Below, in pieces: positions 50,300 through 60,219 of a stretch of 64,000 nt of DNA. The notes beneath the pieces are model-generated. The model had not been told where the DNA came from, searched no databases, and was given only the letters and a program-made list of their open reading frames with translations. Source of the DNA: Bin87 sp034423115 (lineage in GTDB: Bacteria; Chloroflexota; Dehalococcoidia; Lucifugimonadales; UBA3495); NCBI GenBank assembly GCA_034423115.1, contig DAOUJD010000063.1, positions 112,284 to 176,283 on the forward strand. Reading direction: 5' to 3'. How positions within the stretch are numbered: the first letter of the stretch is position 1; each line of letters starts with the position of its first letter. A program made the position numbers and the translations under genes.

Positions 50300-51715
50300 T
50301 TATCCGCCGCCGGCGCGAACCTCCAGGCTGGGTTTGGTCATCTCCTCGGGATTCAGCAGTTCATCCAGTTCCGACTCGGAGAGGGAGGTTTCGGCGCGGG
50401 CAACTTCGCGGATTGTTTGCCCGGTATCTGCGGCTTTCTTGGCGATCCCAGCGGCTGCGTCGTAGCCGATGGACGGGGCCAGCGCGGTGCCGAGCATCAG
50501 CCCTTTTTCCACCATCGCAGGGCCAGTGCCCGTTGCGGTGATGCCGACCACGCACTGTTGCGCGAAGTTGCGAGCGGAGGCCGACAGCAAGGAAACGGAC
50601 TGCAACAGGTTGTACGCGGCCAGGGGCATCATGGTGTTGAGCTCGAAATAACCGCCGGCCCCGGCGAGGGCTACCGCGGCGTCGTTGCCCACGACGTGGG
50701 CCGAGACCTGGATCACCGACTCGGAGATGACCGGGTTCACCTTACCCGGCATGATGCTGCTACCCGGCTGGACTTCGGGGACGTTGATTTCGCCCAGTCC
50801 GGCACGGGGGCCACAGCCGAGGAACCGGATGTCGTTGGCGATTTTATGGAGGCTGATGGCCACGGTTTTGAGCTGGCCACTGGCCTCGACGATGCCGTCC
50901 AGAGCAGACTGGGCCTGGAAATGGTTGTCGGTTTCGCGAATCGTGACACCCGTCATCTGGGACAGGCGGGCGCAGGTGCGGCCGGATGCTTCCGGATGGG
51001 TGTTGACGCCGGTGCCGACCGCGGTACCACCCAGGGCGACCTCGGCGAGCGCTTGCTCGGCGCGGCGCACCCGGGCGATGCTGTATTCGGCCTGGCCGGC
51101 GTAGCCGGCGAATTCCTGGCCCAACCGCACGGGCGTTGCGTCCTGCAAGTGCGTTCGGCCAGTCTTGACGATGGGCCAGAACTCGTCGGATTTTTCCTGC
51201 AAAGCGGCGCGCAACTCCTCCAGGGCGGGAATGAGATCTTCCTTCATGCCGAGGAGCGCGGCCAGATGAATGGCTGTAGGGATCACGTCATTGGAGGACT
51301 GGCCCAGGTTGACGTTATCATTGGGGTGCACCAAGCGGGAACCAAGGTCGCCGCCCAAGATCTGGGAGGCGCGGTTGGCGATGACCTCGTTGGCATTGGT
51401 ATTGGTGGAGGTTCCCGAGCCGGTTTGGAATATGTCGAGAACAAAGTGTTCATCGTGCTTGCCGTCGACCACTTCCTGCGCCGCCTGCACTATGGCGTTG
51501 CCGATGGTGGGGTCGAGGGCGCCGAGATCCATGTAGGTCTGGGCGCAGGCCAATTTGATGAGGCCCAGGGCGCGAATGAACTGGCGGGGGAAACGGAGGT
51601 CGCTGATGGGGAAATTGAGCACGGCCCGCATGGTGGAGGCTCCGTACAGCGCATCCGCGGGCACCTGCATTTCACCCATAGAGTCGCGTTCGATTCGAGT
51701 GTTGGGGGTGGTCAT
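50300..51715 (-). CDS. fumC: class II fumarate hydratase
   Basis: The protein has 471 residues. FumC signatures are FQTGSGTSTNTNANEVIANR, HPNDNVNLGQSSNDVIPTA, KTGRTHLQDATPVRLGQE and the superfamily motif GSSIMPGKVNP, with GYFELNTMMPL near the C-terminus. It hydrates fumarate to malate in the TCA cycle, as a cytosolic tetramer without iron-sulfur. Aspartase was considered, but GTSTNTNANEVIANRA and HPNDNVNLGQSSND fit FumC better. ATG start. Stands alone between the mini-element and the GMC oxidoreductase gene. Confidence 0.92.
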   Translation of the reverse strand: MTTPNTRIERDSMGEMQVPADALYGASTMRAVLNFPISDLRFPRQFIRALGLIKLACAQTYMDLGALDPTIGNAIVQAAQEVVDGKHDEHFVLDIFQTGSGTSTNTNANEVIANRASQILGGDLGSRLVHPNDNVNLGQSSNDVIPTAIHLAALLGMKEDLIPALEELRAALQEKSDEFWPIVKTGRTHLQDATPVRLGQEFAGYAGQAEYSIARVRRAEQALAEVALGGTAVGTGVNTHPEASGRTCARLSQMTGVTIRETDNHFQAQSALDGIVEASGQLKTVAISLHKIANDIRFLGCGPRAGLGEINVPEVQPGSSIMPGKVNPVISESVIQVSAHVVGNDAAVALAGAGGYFELNTMMPLAAYNLLQSVSLLSASARNFAQQCVVGITATGTGPAMVEKGLMLGTALAPSIGYDAAAGIAKKAADTGQTIREVARAETSLSESELDELLNPEEMTKPSLEVRAGGG

Positions 51716-51806
51716 GTCCTAATGCCGTCCTTGGGGAGGGTTGTGGTGGGATGTTAGCGGGTTCGCAATGAGGAAATCGCGTGTGGAAACAACGATTGGG
51801 TTGAGG

Positions 51807-53357
51807 CTACTTGCCTTCCTTGATAAATTCGGCCACGCGCTCCGCGATCATGATGGTGGTGGCGTTGGTATTGGCCCGGATGACGTCAGGCATCACCGAG
51901 GCGTCCACCACGCGAATGTTCCGCATTCCGTAGACGTGGCAATACTGGTCTACCACGGCGTCCAAGTCGGACCCCGGGCCCATCTTGCAGGTCCCTGACG
52001 AGTGATGTTGGGTATAAGCATTGCGCAACATCCACTGGTCGAGGGCGGAATCGGAAGCAAGGTCGTCGTCGGTAGGAGACAACCTTTCGGCGACGAACTC
52101 ACGGAACGTGGGCTGTTCGGCGATCTGCAAACCCAGACGCACCGCGGCGCGCATCCGCTGGCGATCCACCGGATCGGAAAGATAGTCGTAGAACAGATCC
52201 GGTTGCACGTGCGGGTCGGTGGACGCCAGGCGCAGCCGGCCGGCGGTCGAAGCATTTTGCAAAGCTGCGCTGAACCCGAAGTGGAAATCGTCGGTTTCAA
52301 TGTTGACGCTGGCCGGGCGGTGTTCGCTGGTCATAAGGATGGGCGCCAGTTGGATGTCCCCGCGGGTGCCGGTGCCCTCCGGGCTGTATCGCAGGCCAAC
52401 CTGAATGCTGGGAGAGTCCAGGTCGGGAGGGTCGCCGATACCCCGGAACAGGCTGAATACCGCTGGGTGGTCCCGGAGGTTCTCGCCGACTCCGGTCAGT
52501 TCGTGGATCAACGGGATGCCCATTTCCCGGAGGTGGTCGGCGGGGCCGACGCCGGACAACAGCAGGATCTGCGGGGATGCAATAGCGCCACCACTGAGGA
52601 TGATCTGGTCTCCGAAAACCTCGAATACGTCTCCGCCGCTTTCGGCCTCGATGCCGATGGCCGTTTTTCCCTCGAACAGGATGCGACGGACGACCACGCT
52701 ACCTCGAACGGTCAAGTTCAGACGGTGGCGAGCCATGGACAGATAGGTGAGTGAGGTGCTCATGCGCACGCCGTCGATGTTGTTCAAGGGGCGCGCGGCG
52801 ATGCCGTTGGAATCGGGATGGTTCTGATCGGGGTCTTCCCGGAAACCCAGGGCCCGGCAGGTATCGTAAAAAGCCTCGGCGACGGGGAGCCATTCTTCGC
52901 GCTTGTAGCGCCGCACTGGGATGGGTCCGCTGTCTCCGTGGAAGTCGTCGCCGGAGAAATCGAGGTCGTTCTCGAGGCGTCGGAAATAGGGGAGCACTTT
53001 GGTGAATGACCACTCGTCGTTTCCCCAGATGGCCCAGTTGTCATAATCTTCCGGAACGCCGCGGAAGAGCACCTGGCCGTTGATACTGCTGGACCCGCCC
53101 ATGGCCTTGCCACGGGGAATGATGATGGGTTCTTCCTGTTGCGGGGTTCCCCGGGCGTTGAAACCCCAACTGTGGGGCCCGTAGGCCGAGCGCCAGACGT
53201 TGTTGCCCTGTTTCAGGTCGACCGGCAGGTGATCGAAATCTGGGTAGTCCGGTCCGGCCTCAAGGAGCAAAACGGAGACGTTCGGGTCTTCGGTGAGCCG
53301 GGAGGCAAGGGTGCAGCCAGCGGAGCCGCCACCAACGATTATGAAATCGTAGTTCAT
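51807..53357 (-). CDS. GMC-family FAD-dependent oxidoreductase
   Basis: The protein has 516 residues. The N-terminal FAD motif is YDFIIVGGGSAGCTLASRLT, then IIPRGKAMGGSSSINGQV (GMC signature 1) and ILSGGAIASPQILLLSGVGP (signature 2). The C-terminal active site has HHSSGTCKMGP and VVDASVMPDVIRANTNATTI. Members oxidise alcohols (choline, polyethylene glycol, sugars and others); the substrate is not predictable. No signal peptide. ATG start, monocistronic by position. Confidence 0.9.
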   Translation of the reverse strand: MNYDFIIVGGGSAGCTLASRLTEDPNVSVLLLEAGPDYPDFDHLPVDLKQGNNVWRSAYGPHSWGFNARGTPQQEEPIIIPRGKAMGGSSSINGQVLFRGVPEDYDNWAIWGNDEWSFTKVLPYFRRLENDLDFSGDDFHGDSGPIPVRRYKREEWLPVAEAFYDTCRALGFREDPDQNHPDSNGIAARPLNNIDGVRMSTSLTYLSMARHRLNLTVRGSVVVRRILFEGKTAIGIEAESGGDVFEVFGDQIILSGGAIASPQILLLSGVGPADHLREMGIPLIHELTGVGENLRDHPAVFSLFRGIGDPPDLDSPSIQVGLRYSPEGTGTRGDIQLAPILMTSEHRPASVNIETDDFHFGFSAALQNASTAGRLRLASTDPHVQPDLFYDYLSDPVDRQRMRAAVRLGLQIAEQPTFREFVAERLSPTDDDLASDSALDQWMLRNAYTQHHSSGTCKMGPGSDLDAVVDQYCHVYGMRNIRVVDASVMPDVIRANTNATTIMIAERVAEFIKEGK

Positions 53358-53459
53358 GACAATCCTCGATGAAGAATACTAGCGGTTTGTCAGCGTGGGG
53401 GATTCAAACAGCCGGAAAGGGAAAGTTCGAGCCATTCCATCTGCGGCAGTCTACCCCGA

Positions 53460-53846
53460 TCACAAATCGCAACTATCCAGGAGACAGTTGAAGAAATCGA
53501 AATCATCAATACCGCCCAGCGTTTCGTCGTGGACGTCGGCAAGATGTTTCATGATGCGCGGGGTGTTCATGGGAACGAGGAGGGCCGTGGCGTTGACGCT
53601 GATGATGCCGATCATGCGGTAGTCCTGGAAACGTCCGCCGGCCTGGAGCTGCTGGTCGCATAGGAGGCAACGGACGGTGATTTGCTCGTCCCGGGGGTCG
53701 AAGATCAGCCGGACGAGGGGAGAACCGAGGTAGCTGGTGTCAAACATCTGGCCGTTCCCGAATCGGTCCGGCCCCACGCTTTTGCATTCAAGAGAGTTTT
53801 GCCAACCCTCCGGCGGGAAAACAACCCGATTGCTCTCCTGGGGCAT
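53460..53846 (-). CDS. hypothetical protein with Cys2-His2-like motif
   Basis: The protein has about 128 residues, soluble. The middle has ITVRCLLCDQQLQAGGRF, and 40 residues later IMKHLADVHDETL. The spacing CxxC...HxxxxH recalls a zinc finger, but the gap is long. Outside it are PLVRLIFDPRDEQ and an acidic end (GGIDDFDFFNCLLDSC). Start taken as ATG 53846 after GAGGTGG; a GTG at 53855 is in frame. No family recognised and no functional link with the GMC or gltD genes on either side. Confidence 0.5.
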   Translation of the reverse strand: MPQESNRVVFPPEGWQNSLECKSVGPDRFGNGQMFDTSYLGSPLVRLIFDPRDEQITVRCLLCDQQLQAGGRFQDYRMIGIISVNATALLVPMNTPRIMKHLADVHDETLGGIDDFDFFNCLLDSCDL

Positions 53847-54000
53847 TGCTTCCACCTCGATCCTGATATAACCAGTGAGCCGCCTGATTTTAGCGCATTT
53901 GATGCGGGCGTGTCAGTGAAGGGGAAGCACGGGACCGCAGTACCCGTCGGGGTGGATGAGTTCCCGCCCCGCACGGACAGCATCAGCAAACATACGGTGG

Positions 54001-55449
54001 TCAGACGGCGGCGGAACGAGGCAGGTGGCTAACACCGGAAGAGAGGTATCGGTCAACGCCACGCGCGACGTCGCGGCCTTCGGCAATTGCCCACACCACC
54101 AGCGATTGGCCGCGAACCATGTCGCCGCCGGCAAACACGCCGGGGACCGAGGTCATCTTGTTTTCATCAACGCGCACGTTCCCGCGCGTATCCAGATCCA
54201 CGCCGAGTTGTTCCAGCATCCCGCCGTGTTCGGGGTGGAGGAATCCCATAGCCAACAACACCAGGTCCGCGTCAACCGAGAACTCGCTGTCGGGTACCTC
54301 CGACATCTGGAAACGGCCGCTTTCTCCCTTGGTCCAGTCAACCCGGACGGCGTGGAGCTTGCTAATGTGTCCGTTTTCTCCAGTGAGAGCCTTGGTAAGG
54401 ATGTTGTAATCGCGGACACCGCCCTCTTCGTGGGCGCCAGAGGTGCGCAAGATCATGGGCCAATCGGGCCAGGGATTGTCATCAGGGCGGGTCTCGGGAG
54501 GCTCGGGGAGCAGTTCGAATTGGTGGACAATCTCCGCGCCCTGGCGGTGCGCGGTGCCCAAGCAGTCGGCGCCCGTGTCGCCGCCGCCGAGGATGATGAC
54601 GCGCTTGCCCTCAGCGGTAATCTGGTTGTCGATGGTCTCGCCGGCCAGGGTGCGATTCTGTTGGGGCAGGTATTCCATGGCGAAATGCACGCCGTCGAGT
54701 TCGCGCCCGGGCACGTCCAGATCACGCGCTTGAGTCGAGCCACCGGTGAGACACACCGCGTCGTATTCGCGCAGGAGTTGTTCCGCCGGATAGTTGATGC
54801 CGATGTTGACGCCGGTACGGAATTCGATCCCTTCGGCTTCCATCATCTCGACGCGGCGATTGACGACGGATTTCTCAAGCTTGAAATCGGGGATGCCCAG
54901 CATCAGCAGACCGCCGATGTAGTCGGCGCGTTCGAATACCGTGACGGTGTGGCCGGCGCGGTTGAGTTGCTGGGCGGCGGCCAGGCCGGACGGGCCGCTG
55001 CCAACCACGGCGACGGTCTTGCCGGAACGAGTAGCCGGAGGCATCGGCTTGATCCAGCCCTGTTCAAAACCTCGGTCGCTGATTTCCTTCTCGATGTACT
55101 CGATGGTAACGGGGTCAGCGTTGATGCTCAGGACGCAGGAGGCTTCGCAGGGTGCGGGGCAGATTCGCCCCGTAAATTCCGGGAAGTTGTTGGTGCTCAA
55201 CAGCACTTCCAGCGCCCGTTCCCAGTTGCCCAGGTACACCTGATGGTTGAACTCTGGGATGACGTTGCCAAGGGGGCATCCCATGTGGCAGAAGGGCACG
55301 GCGCAGTCCATGCACCGGCCGCCCTGCTCGGCGGCCTGCTCATCGGACCACCGGTGGTAGTACTCCCGATAATCTCCGACGCGTTCTGCCGGGGGCCGAC
55401 GGTCCGGGCCGAACCGCCCGAACTCCATGAATCCCGTGACTTTGCCCAT
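54001..55449 (-). CDS. gltD: glutamate synthase small subunit
   Basis: The protein has 482 residues. N-terminal cysteine motifs CMDCAVPFCHMGCPLGN and CPAPCEASCVL bind the two 4Fe-4S clusters. The FAD site is VAVVGSGPSGLAAAQQLNRA and the NADPH site is VIILGGGDTGADCLGTAHR. It passes electrons from NADPH to GltB. The frame opens further upstream within gltB, but the ATG at 55449, two bases after the gltB stop, is the evident start. gltB-gltD form an operon. Confidence 0.94.
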   Translation of the reverse strand: MGKVTGFMEFGRFGPDRRPPAERVGDYREYYHRWSDEQAAEQGGRCMDCAVPFCHMGCPLGNVIPEFNHQVYLGNWERALEVLLSTNNFPEFTGRICPAPCEASCVLSINADPVTIEYIEKEISDRGFEQGWIKPMPPATRSGKTVAVVGSGPSGLAAAQQLNRAGHTVTVFERADYIGGLLMLGIPDFKLEKSVVNRRVEMMEAEGIEFRTGVNIGINYPAEQLLREYDAVCLTGGSTQARDLDVPGRELDGVHFAMEYLPQQNRTLAGETIDNQITAEGKRVIILGGGDTGADCLGTAHRQGAEIVHQFELLPEPPETRPDDNPWPDWPMILRTSGAHEEGGVRDYNILTKALTGENGHISKLHAVRVDWTKGESGRFQMSEVPDSEFSVDADLVLLAMGFLHPEHGGMLEQLGVDLDTRGNVRVDENKMTSVPGVFAGGDMVRGQSLVVWAIAEGRDVARGVDRYLSSGVSHLPRSAAV

Positions 55450-55451
55450 TA

Positions 55452-58400
55452 TTAGACCGTTACCAGTTCGTCCGCCTGTCGTTGGGCGCGTTCTTGCAAC
55501 ACGCGGCGATAGTCGCGGGGCATGACCTTGCGGAACTTGCTCACGCTGTCGTTCCAATCGTCCAGTATGCGCTGGGCCGGCCCGCTTCCGGTGCGCTCCA
55601 GGTGTTCGGACAGGAGGTTGTGGAGCAGGTCGATGTCCTCTGGTTCAACCAGGTTTTCCAGGTCGGCCATGCCGTCATTGAACCGAATGTGGAAGTCGCC
55701 GTCCGGATCGTACACGAACGCGATGCCGCCGCTCATTCCAGCGCCGAAGTTGCGGCCGGCGCTGCCGATGACGGCTACGACGCCTCCGGTCATGTACTCA
55801 CAACCGTGGTCGCCCACTCCCTCGACAACCGCACGGGCGCCGCTGTTGCGGACGGCGAATCGTTCGCCGGCCCGGCCACGAATGAACACATCGCCGCCGG
55901 TGGCACCGTAAAGCGCGACGTTACCGATGATGATGTTGTCCTCCGCGACGAACCCAGAACCCGCGGGCGGCACGATAACGAGGCGACCGCCACCGATTCC
56001 CTTCCCCATGTAGTCGTTGGTGTCCCCCGCTAGGTTGATGGACACGCCGGGCGCCAGGAACGCGCCGAAACTCTGTCCGCCGGATCCCTGGAGGTTGATC
56101 TTGATGGTGTCGTCGGGCAGACCATCTTCACCGTATTTTTGAGCGACGCGGCCGCTGAGCATGGCGCCGACGGTGCGGTTGGCGTTTCTAACCGGTAGAT
56201 TAATCTCTACGGGCGTACCGTTGTCGATGGAAGACTGTGCCCGGGCGATCAACTGGTGGTCCAAGGCCTTGTGCAGCCCGTGGTCCTGCTCGATGCAACA
56301 GTAGGTCTGGACCCGCTCCGCCCTTGGGGGAATCGTCAGGAGCTTGGAAAGGTCGATCCCGGACGCTTTCCAGTGATCGACGGCTTTGCGGGTCTCAAGT
56401 TTGTCCACACGGCCGACCATTTCGGCAACGGTGCGGAAGCCGAGTTCAGCCATGATTTCGCGCAACTCTTCGGCCACGAAGTAGAAGTAGTTGACCAAGT
56501 GTCCCGGCTGGCCCGCGAAACGCTTGCGGAGTTCAGGGTCCTGGGTGGCAATTCCCACCGAGCAAGTGTTGAGGTGGCACTTGCGGAGCATGATGCAGCC
56601 GTTGACGATAAGTGCCGCAGTGGCCATGCCGAACTCTTCCGCGCCCAGCAACGCGGCGATGGCAACGTCGCGGCCGGTTTTCAGTTGGCCGTCGGTTTGC
56701 ACCACGATGCGCCCACGGAGGTCATTGGCGACCAACACCTGTTGGGTTTCGGCGACTCCCAACTCCCAGGGTAGGCCGGCGTGCTTGATGGAGGATTCCG
56801 GCGATGCGCCGGTTCCGCCGTCGTGTCCGCTGATGAGCACCACGTCGCCATGTCCCTTAGAGACTCCGGCAGCGATGGTGCCGACTCCAACCTCAGACAC
56901 GAGCTTCACGTGAATGCGGGCTTCGGGGTTGATGTTCTTCAGGTCGTGGATGAGTTGGGCCAGGTCCTCGATGGAGTAGATGTCGTGATGCGGTGGAGGT
57001 GAGATCAGTTCGACGCCGGGAGTGGTGTGACGCACCCATCCGATGTATTCATCGACCTTATGGCCGGGGAGTTGCCCACCCTCGCCGGGCTTGGAGCCCT
57101 GGGCCATTTTGATCTGCAGGTCGGTGGCGTTGACGAGGTAGTTGGGGGTAACGCCGAAACGTCCGGACGCCACCTGTTTGATGGCGCTGGAGCGGTTGTC
57201 TCCGTTGTCGTCGAGAGTATAACGGTGGAAATCCTCGCCGCCTTCGCCGGTGTTGCTGCGGGCTCCGAGCTGATTCATGGCGATGGCCATGGTCTCGTGA
57301 GCCTCGCGGCTGATGGAACCGAGGGAGATGGCTCCGGTGGCGAAACGCTTGACGATTTCAACGGCTGGCTCGACCTGATCGATGGGGATGGATTGTCCGT
57401 CCTTGAACTCCAGAAGGCCACGCAGGGTCGCCATCCTGCGGCTCTGGTCGTTCACCTCGTCGGCGAACTCTCGATAGGCGTGGGGGTCGTTGGAGCGCGT
57501 GGCGTACTGGAGCTTGGCGATGGCTTCGGGATTCCACTGGTGGAACTCGCCGTGGCGGCGCCATTGGTACTGCCCGCCCATGTCCAGTTCCTGCATTCCT
57601 GGAACGAATGGGTCGTCGAAGGCGGAGTAGTGCCGCTGGAGGGTTTCTTCCTCCACGATGTCGAGACCAATGCCCTGGATGCGGGAGGGCGTGCGGGTGA
57701 AGTAACGCTCGATCAGGTCGTCGTTGATGCCGATAGCTTCAAAAATCTGGGCGCCCCGATAGGACTGCACGGTGGAAATGCCCATCTTGGACATCACCTT
57801 GAGGATGCCCTTCTCGTTGGCCTTGATGAAGTTGTAGACCGCGTAGTCGGGTTTCGTTCCGTTGAGCTCGCCCCGTTCAGCGAGGTCGCGCACCGATTCG
57901 AGGGCCAGGTAAGGGTTGATGCCACCGGCGCCGTAGCCGATGAGCAGGCAGAAGTGCTGCACTTCCCGAGGTTCCCCGGACTCGACCACCAGCCCGACGC
58001 GGGTGCGGGTGCCGGCGCGAGTGAGGTGGTGATGCACTGCGCTGGTGGCCAGCAGGCTGGGGATGGGAGCCTGGTTGGCATCCACGCCACGATCGGAAAG
58101 GATGATAATGTTCTTGCCGTCATCAATGGCCTGGGATGCCGCAGTGCACAGGTCGTCCACCGCTTGCTGCAGAGAACCGCTCTTCGCATCAAACAGGGTC
58201 GACAACGTCACAGAGGACAGGCCGGGGAGATCCAGCGCACGGATACTCGCCAACTCCTCATCAGTGAGGAGCGGGGACTTGAGGCGGAGTTGCCGACAAT
58301 GCAGTGGAGTTTCTTCAAAGAGGTTCTGTTCGCTGCCAACGAAGGCTTCCAGCGACGTAACCAACTCCTCACGGATGGCGTCCAGCGGCGGGTTGGAGAC

Positions 58401-59993
58401 CTGGGCAAAAAGCTGCTTGAAGTAGTCGAAAAGCGAGCGGTTCTGGTCCGACAGCACGGCCAACGACGCGTCGTTTCCCATGGAGCCAATGGCCTCGTAT
58501 CCGGCGGCGGCCATGGGTGTGGTGAGCATTCGTAGCTCTTCGATGGTGTATCCGAAGGCGCGCTGTTGCTGCCGGAGGTTAGCGCCGCCGGCGGGAGGCA
58601 TCGGCGCGGTCTCGGGCAGGTCTTCCAGGGCTACCTTGTTTTCCTTGAGCCACTGTCCGTAAGGCTGGCGGTTGGACAGCGTGTGCTTCAGTTCTTCGTC
58701 GCCGATAATGCGGCCCTCATCAAAGCTGACCAAGTACATCCGGCCTGGCTGGAGACGGCCTTTCTCCCTGATGCTTTCCGGCGGTAGTTCAAGAACTCCG
58801 GTCTCCGACGCCATGATGAGCTTGTCGTCGTGGGTGACGGTGTAACGGAACGGGCGCAGACCGTTGCGATCGAGCACGGCGCAGACATCCTTGCCGTCGG
58901 TGGCAAGCATCATCGCGGGGCCGTCCCACGGTTCCATCATGCAGGAATGGTACTCGTAGAAGTCCTTCTTTTCCTGGGACATGGTCTCATGCTGGTCCCA
59001 AGCCTCGGGGATCATCATGAGCATGGAATGGGCAAGTTCGCGACCGGTCATCACCAGCAGTTCGAGCGCGTTGTCGAAACTGGCGGTGTCGCTGGCCAGC
59101 GGGTCGCAGATGGGCGCCAGCTTGTGAACGTCGTCGCCGTAGAGAGGTGAGCTGAATTGCTGTTCGCGAGCGTGCATCCAGTTGATGTTCCCGCGCAGCG
59201 TGTTGATCTCTCCGTTGTGGGCGAGGTAGCGGTACGGGTGCGCCAGCTTCCAGTGCCCCAGCGTGTTGGTGCTGAACCGGGAATGAACCAGAGCGAAGGC
59301 CGAAATCAGGTCATCGTCGTTAAGGTCAAGGTAGAAACGCGAAAGCTGGTACGACACCAGCAATCCTTTATAAACGACGGTGTTGCAACTCAGGCTACAC
59401 AGGTAGAAGAAATCGGCGTCATCTTCACTGATGCCGGTCTCGGAGACGGTGTGGGAAATGACCTGGCGCACCACGTAGAGTTTGCGCTCGAACGCGGTCC
59501 GGTCGGGCGTGTTGGCAGATCCCTTGCCTACGAAAAACTGACGGATGGTGGGGCAAACGGCACGGGCGTCGCGTCCGATCTGCGAATGGTCCAGAGGAAC
59601 GTCGCGCCACCCTAGAAGGCGCAAGCCCTCGTTGGCGACCACCTTTTCGATATGCGCTATGCAAGTCGCAACGGCAGCGGGATCCTGGGGCAGGAACGCC
59701 ATGCCGACCCCGTATTCGCCCTCGACGGGAAGGTTTACGCCTGCCGCCGAAGCCACCTTTTGGAAGAAGGCATCGGGCATCTGGACGAGAATGCCGGCGC
59801 CGTCGCCGGTGTCCGGGTCTGAGCCGGAGGCGCCGCGATGTCCGAGATTGTCCAGAACCTGCAGGGATTCGGTGATTATCGTGTGGGTCTTTTCGCCCTT
59901 GATGTTGGCTACCATGCCGACGCCGCAGGCGTCATGCTCATGCTCGGGGGAGTACAAACCGCCGGATTGGGCCAGTTCTTTGAGCGAATTCAT
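55452..59993 (-). CDS. gltB: glutamate synthase large subunit
   Basis: The protein has 1513 residues. A 22-residue propeptide precedes the catalytic Cys of the glutamine amidotransferase domain (EHEHDACGVGMVANI). The FMN/synthase domain has GHDGGTGASPESSIKHAGLPWE, and the 3Fe-4S cysteines are in CIMLRKCHLNTCSVG. The C-terminal beta-helix has GGDVFIRGRAGERFAVRNSGA. It makes two glutamates from glutamine and 2-oxoglutarate. The start is chosen at 59993 for propeptide length; ATG 60008 and an open frame to 60086 are also possible. A CRP-like palindrome lies just upstream. Confidence 0.95.
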   Translation of the reverse strand: MNSLKELAQSGGLYSPEHEHDACGVGMVANIKGEKTHTIITESLQVLDNLGHRGASGSDPDTGDGAGILVQMPDAFFQKVASAAGVNLPVEGEYGVGMAFLPQDPAAVATCIAHIEKVVANEGLRLLGWRDVPLDHSQIGRDARAVCPTIRQFFVGKGSANTPDRTAFERKLYVVRQVISHTVSETGISEDDADFFYLCSLSCNTVVYKGLLVSYQLSRFYLDLNDDDLISAFALVHSRFSTNTLGHWKLAHPYRYLAHNGEINTLRGNINWMHAREQQFSSPLYGDDVHKLAPICDPLASDTASFDNALELLVMTGRELAHSMLMMIPEAWDQHETMSQEKKDFYEYHSCMMEPWDGPAMMLATDGKDVCAVLDRNGLRPFRYTVTHDDKLIMASETGVLELPPESIREKGRLQPGRMYLVSFDEGRIIGDEELKHTLSNRQPYGQWLKENKVALEDLPETAPMPPAGGANLRQQQRAFGYTIEELRMLTTPMAAAGYEAIGSMGNDASLAVLSDQNRSLFDYFKQLFAQVSNPPLDAIREELVTSLEAFVGSEQNLFEETPLHCRQLRLKSPLLTDEELASIRALDLPGLSSVTLSTLFDAKSGSLQQAVDDLCTAASQAIDDGKNIIILSDRGVDANQAPIPSLLATSAVHHHLTRAGTRTRVGLVVESGEPREVQHFCLLIGYGAGGINPYLALESVRDLAERGELNGTKPDYAVYNFIKANEKGILKVMSKMGISTVQSYRGAQIFEAIGINDDLIERYFTRTPSRIQGIGLDIVEEETLQRHYSAFDDPFVPGMQELDMGGQYQWRRHGEFHQWNPEAIAKLQYATRSNDPHAYREFADEVNDQSRRMATLRGLLEFKDGQSIPIDQVEPAVEIVKRFATGAISLGSISREAHETMAIAMNQLGARSNTGEGGEDFHRYTLDDNGDNRSSAIKQVASGRFGVTPNYLVNATDLQIKMAQGSKPGEGGQLPGHKVDEYIGWVRHTTPGVELISPPPHHDIYSIEDLAQLIHDLKNINPEARIHVKLVSEVGVGTIAAGVSKGHGDVVLISGHDGGTGASPESSIKHAGLPWELGVAETQQVLVANDLRGRIVVQTDGQLKTGRDVAIAALLGAEEFGMATAALIVNGCIMLRKCHLNTCSVGIATQDPELRKRFAGQPGHLVNYFYFVAEELREIMAELGFRTVAEMVGRVDKLETRKAVDHWKASGIDLSKLLTIPPRAERVQTYCCIEQDHGLHKALDHQLIARAQSSIDNGTPVEINLPVRNANRTVGAMLSGRVAQKYGEDGLPDDTIKINLQGSGGQSFGAFLAPGVSINLAGDTNDYMGKGIGGGRLVIVPPAGSGFVAEDNIIIGNVALYGATGGDVFIRGRAGERFAVRNSGARAVVEGVGDHGCEYMTGGVVAVIGSAGRNFGAGMSGGIAFVYDPDGDFHIRFNDGMADLENLVEPEDIDLLHNLLSEHLERTGSGPAQRILDDWNDSVSKFRKVMPRDYRRVLQERAQRQADELVTV

Positions 59994-60101
59994 AGCCGTA
60001 CCCTGCATCCAGAATAAAAGAAAAACCGCCCGCAGAGCAAAGGGTTGAAAACCCATTTCTGCCGGGGCAGCGCGGCGTAGCGGCACCGCCGGAAAATTGA
60101 C

Positions 60102-60119
60102 TTGTGTAATATATCACAA
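60102..60119. promoter_or_regulatory. CRP/FNR-type palindrome between gltB and rsfS
   Basis: TTGTGTAATATATCACAA: TTGTG and CACAA half-sites with eight bases between, close to the TGTGA-N6-TCACA consensus of CRP/FNR-family regulators. It sits about 110 bases before the gltB start and 118 before rsfS. The regulator is not in this window. Confidence 0.35.
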
Positions 60120-60129
60120 ACTACGGGGA

Positions 60130-60159
60130 TTGCAAGGCAACCCTGCTCCAACCTATACT
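60130..60159 (+). promoter_or_regulatory. promoter for rsfS
   Basis: TTGCAA (60130-60135) and TATACT (60154-60159) are separated by 18 bases. Transcription would begin near 60166, 54 bases before the rsfS ATG. Confidence 0.5.
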
Positions 60160-60219
60160 CCCATCACCGAGTTGCACGCGCTGGAAAAGCCCGGTGCGAA
60201 GCAAGCGCCAAACAGCAGT

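Noticed and set aside
57027..58535. 502-codon open frame antisense to gltB
   Set aside because: Shadow of gltB. Similar long antisense frames occur opposite many high-GC genes here.
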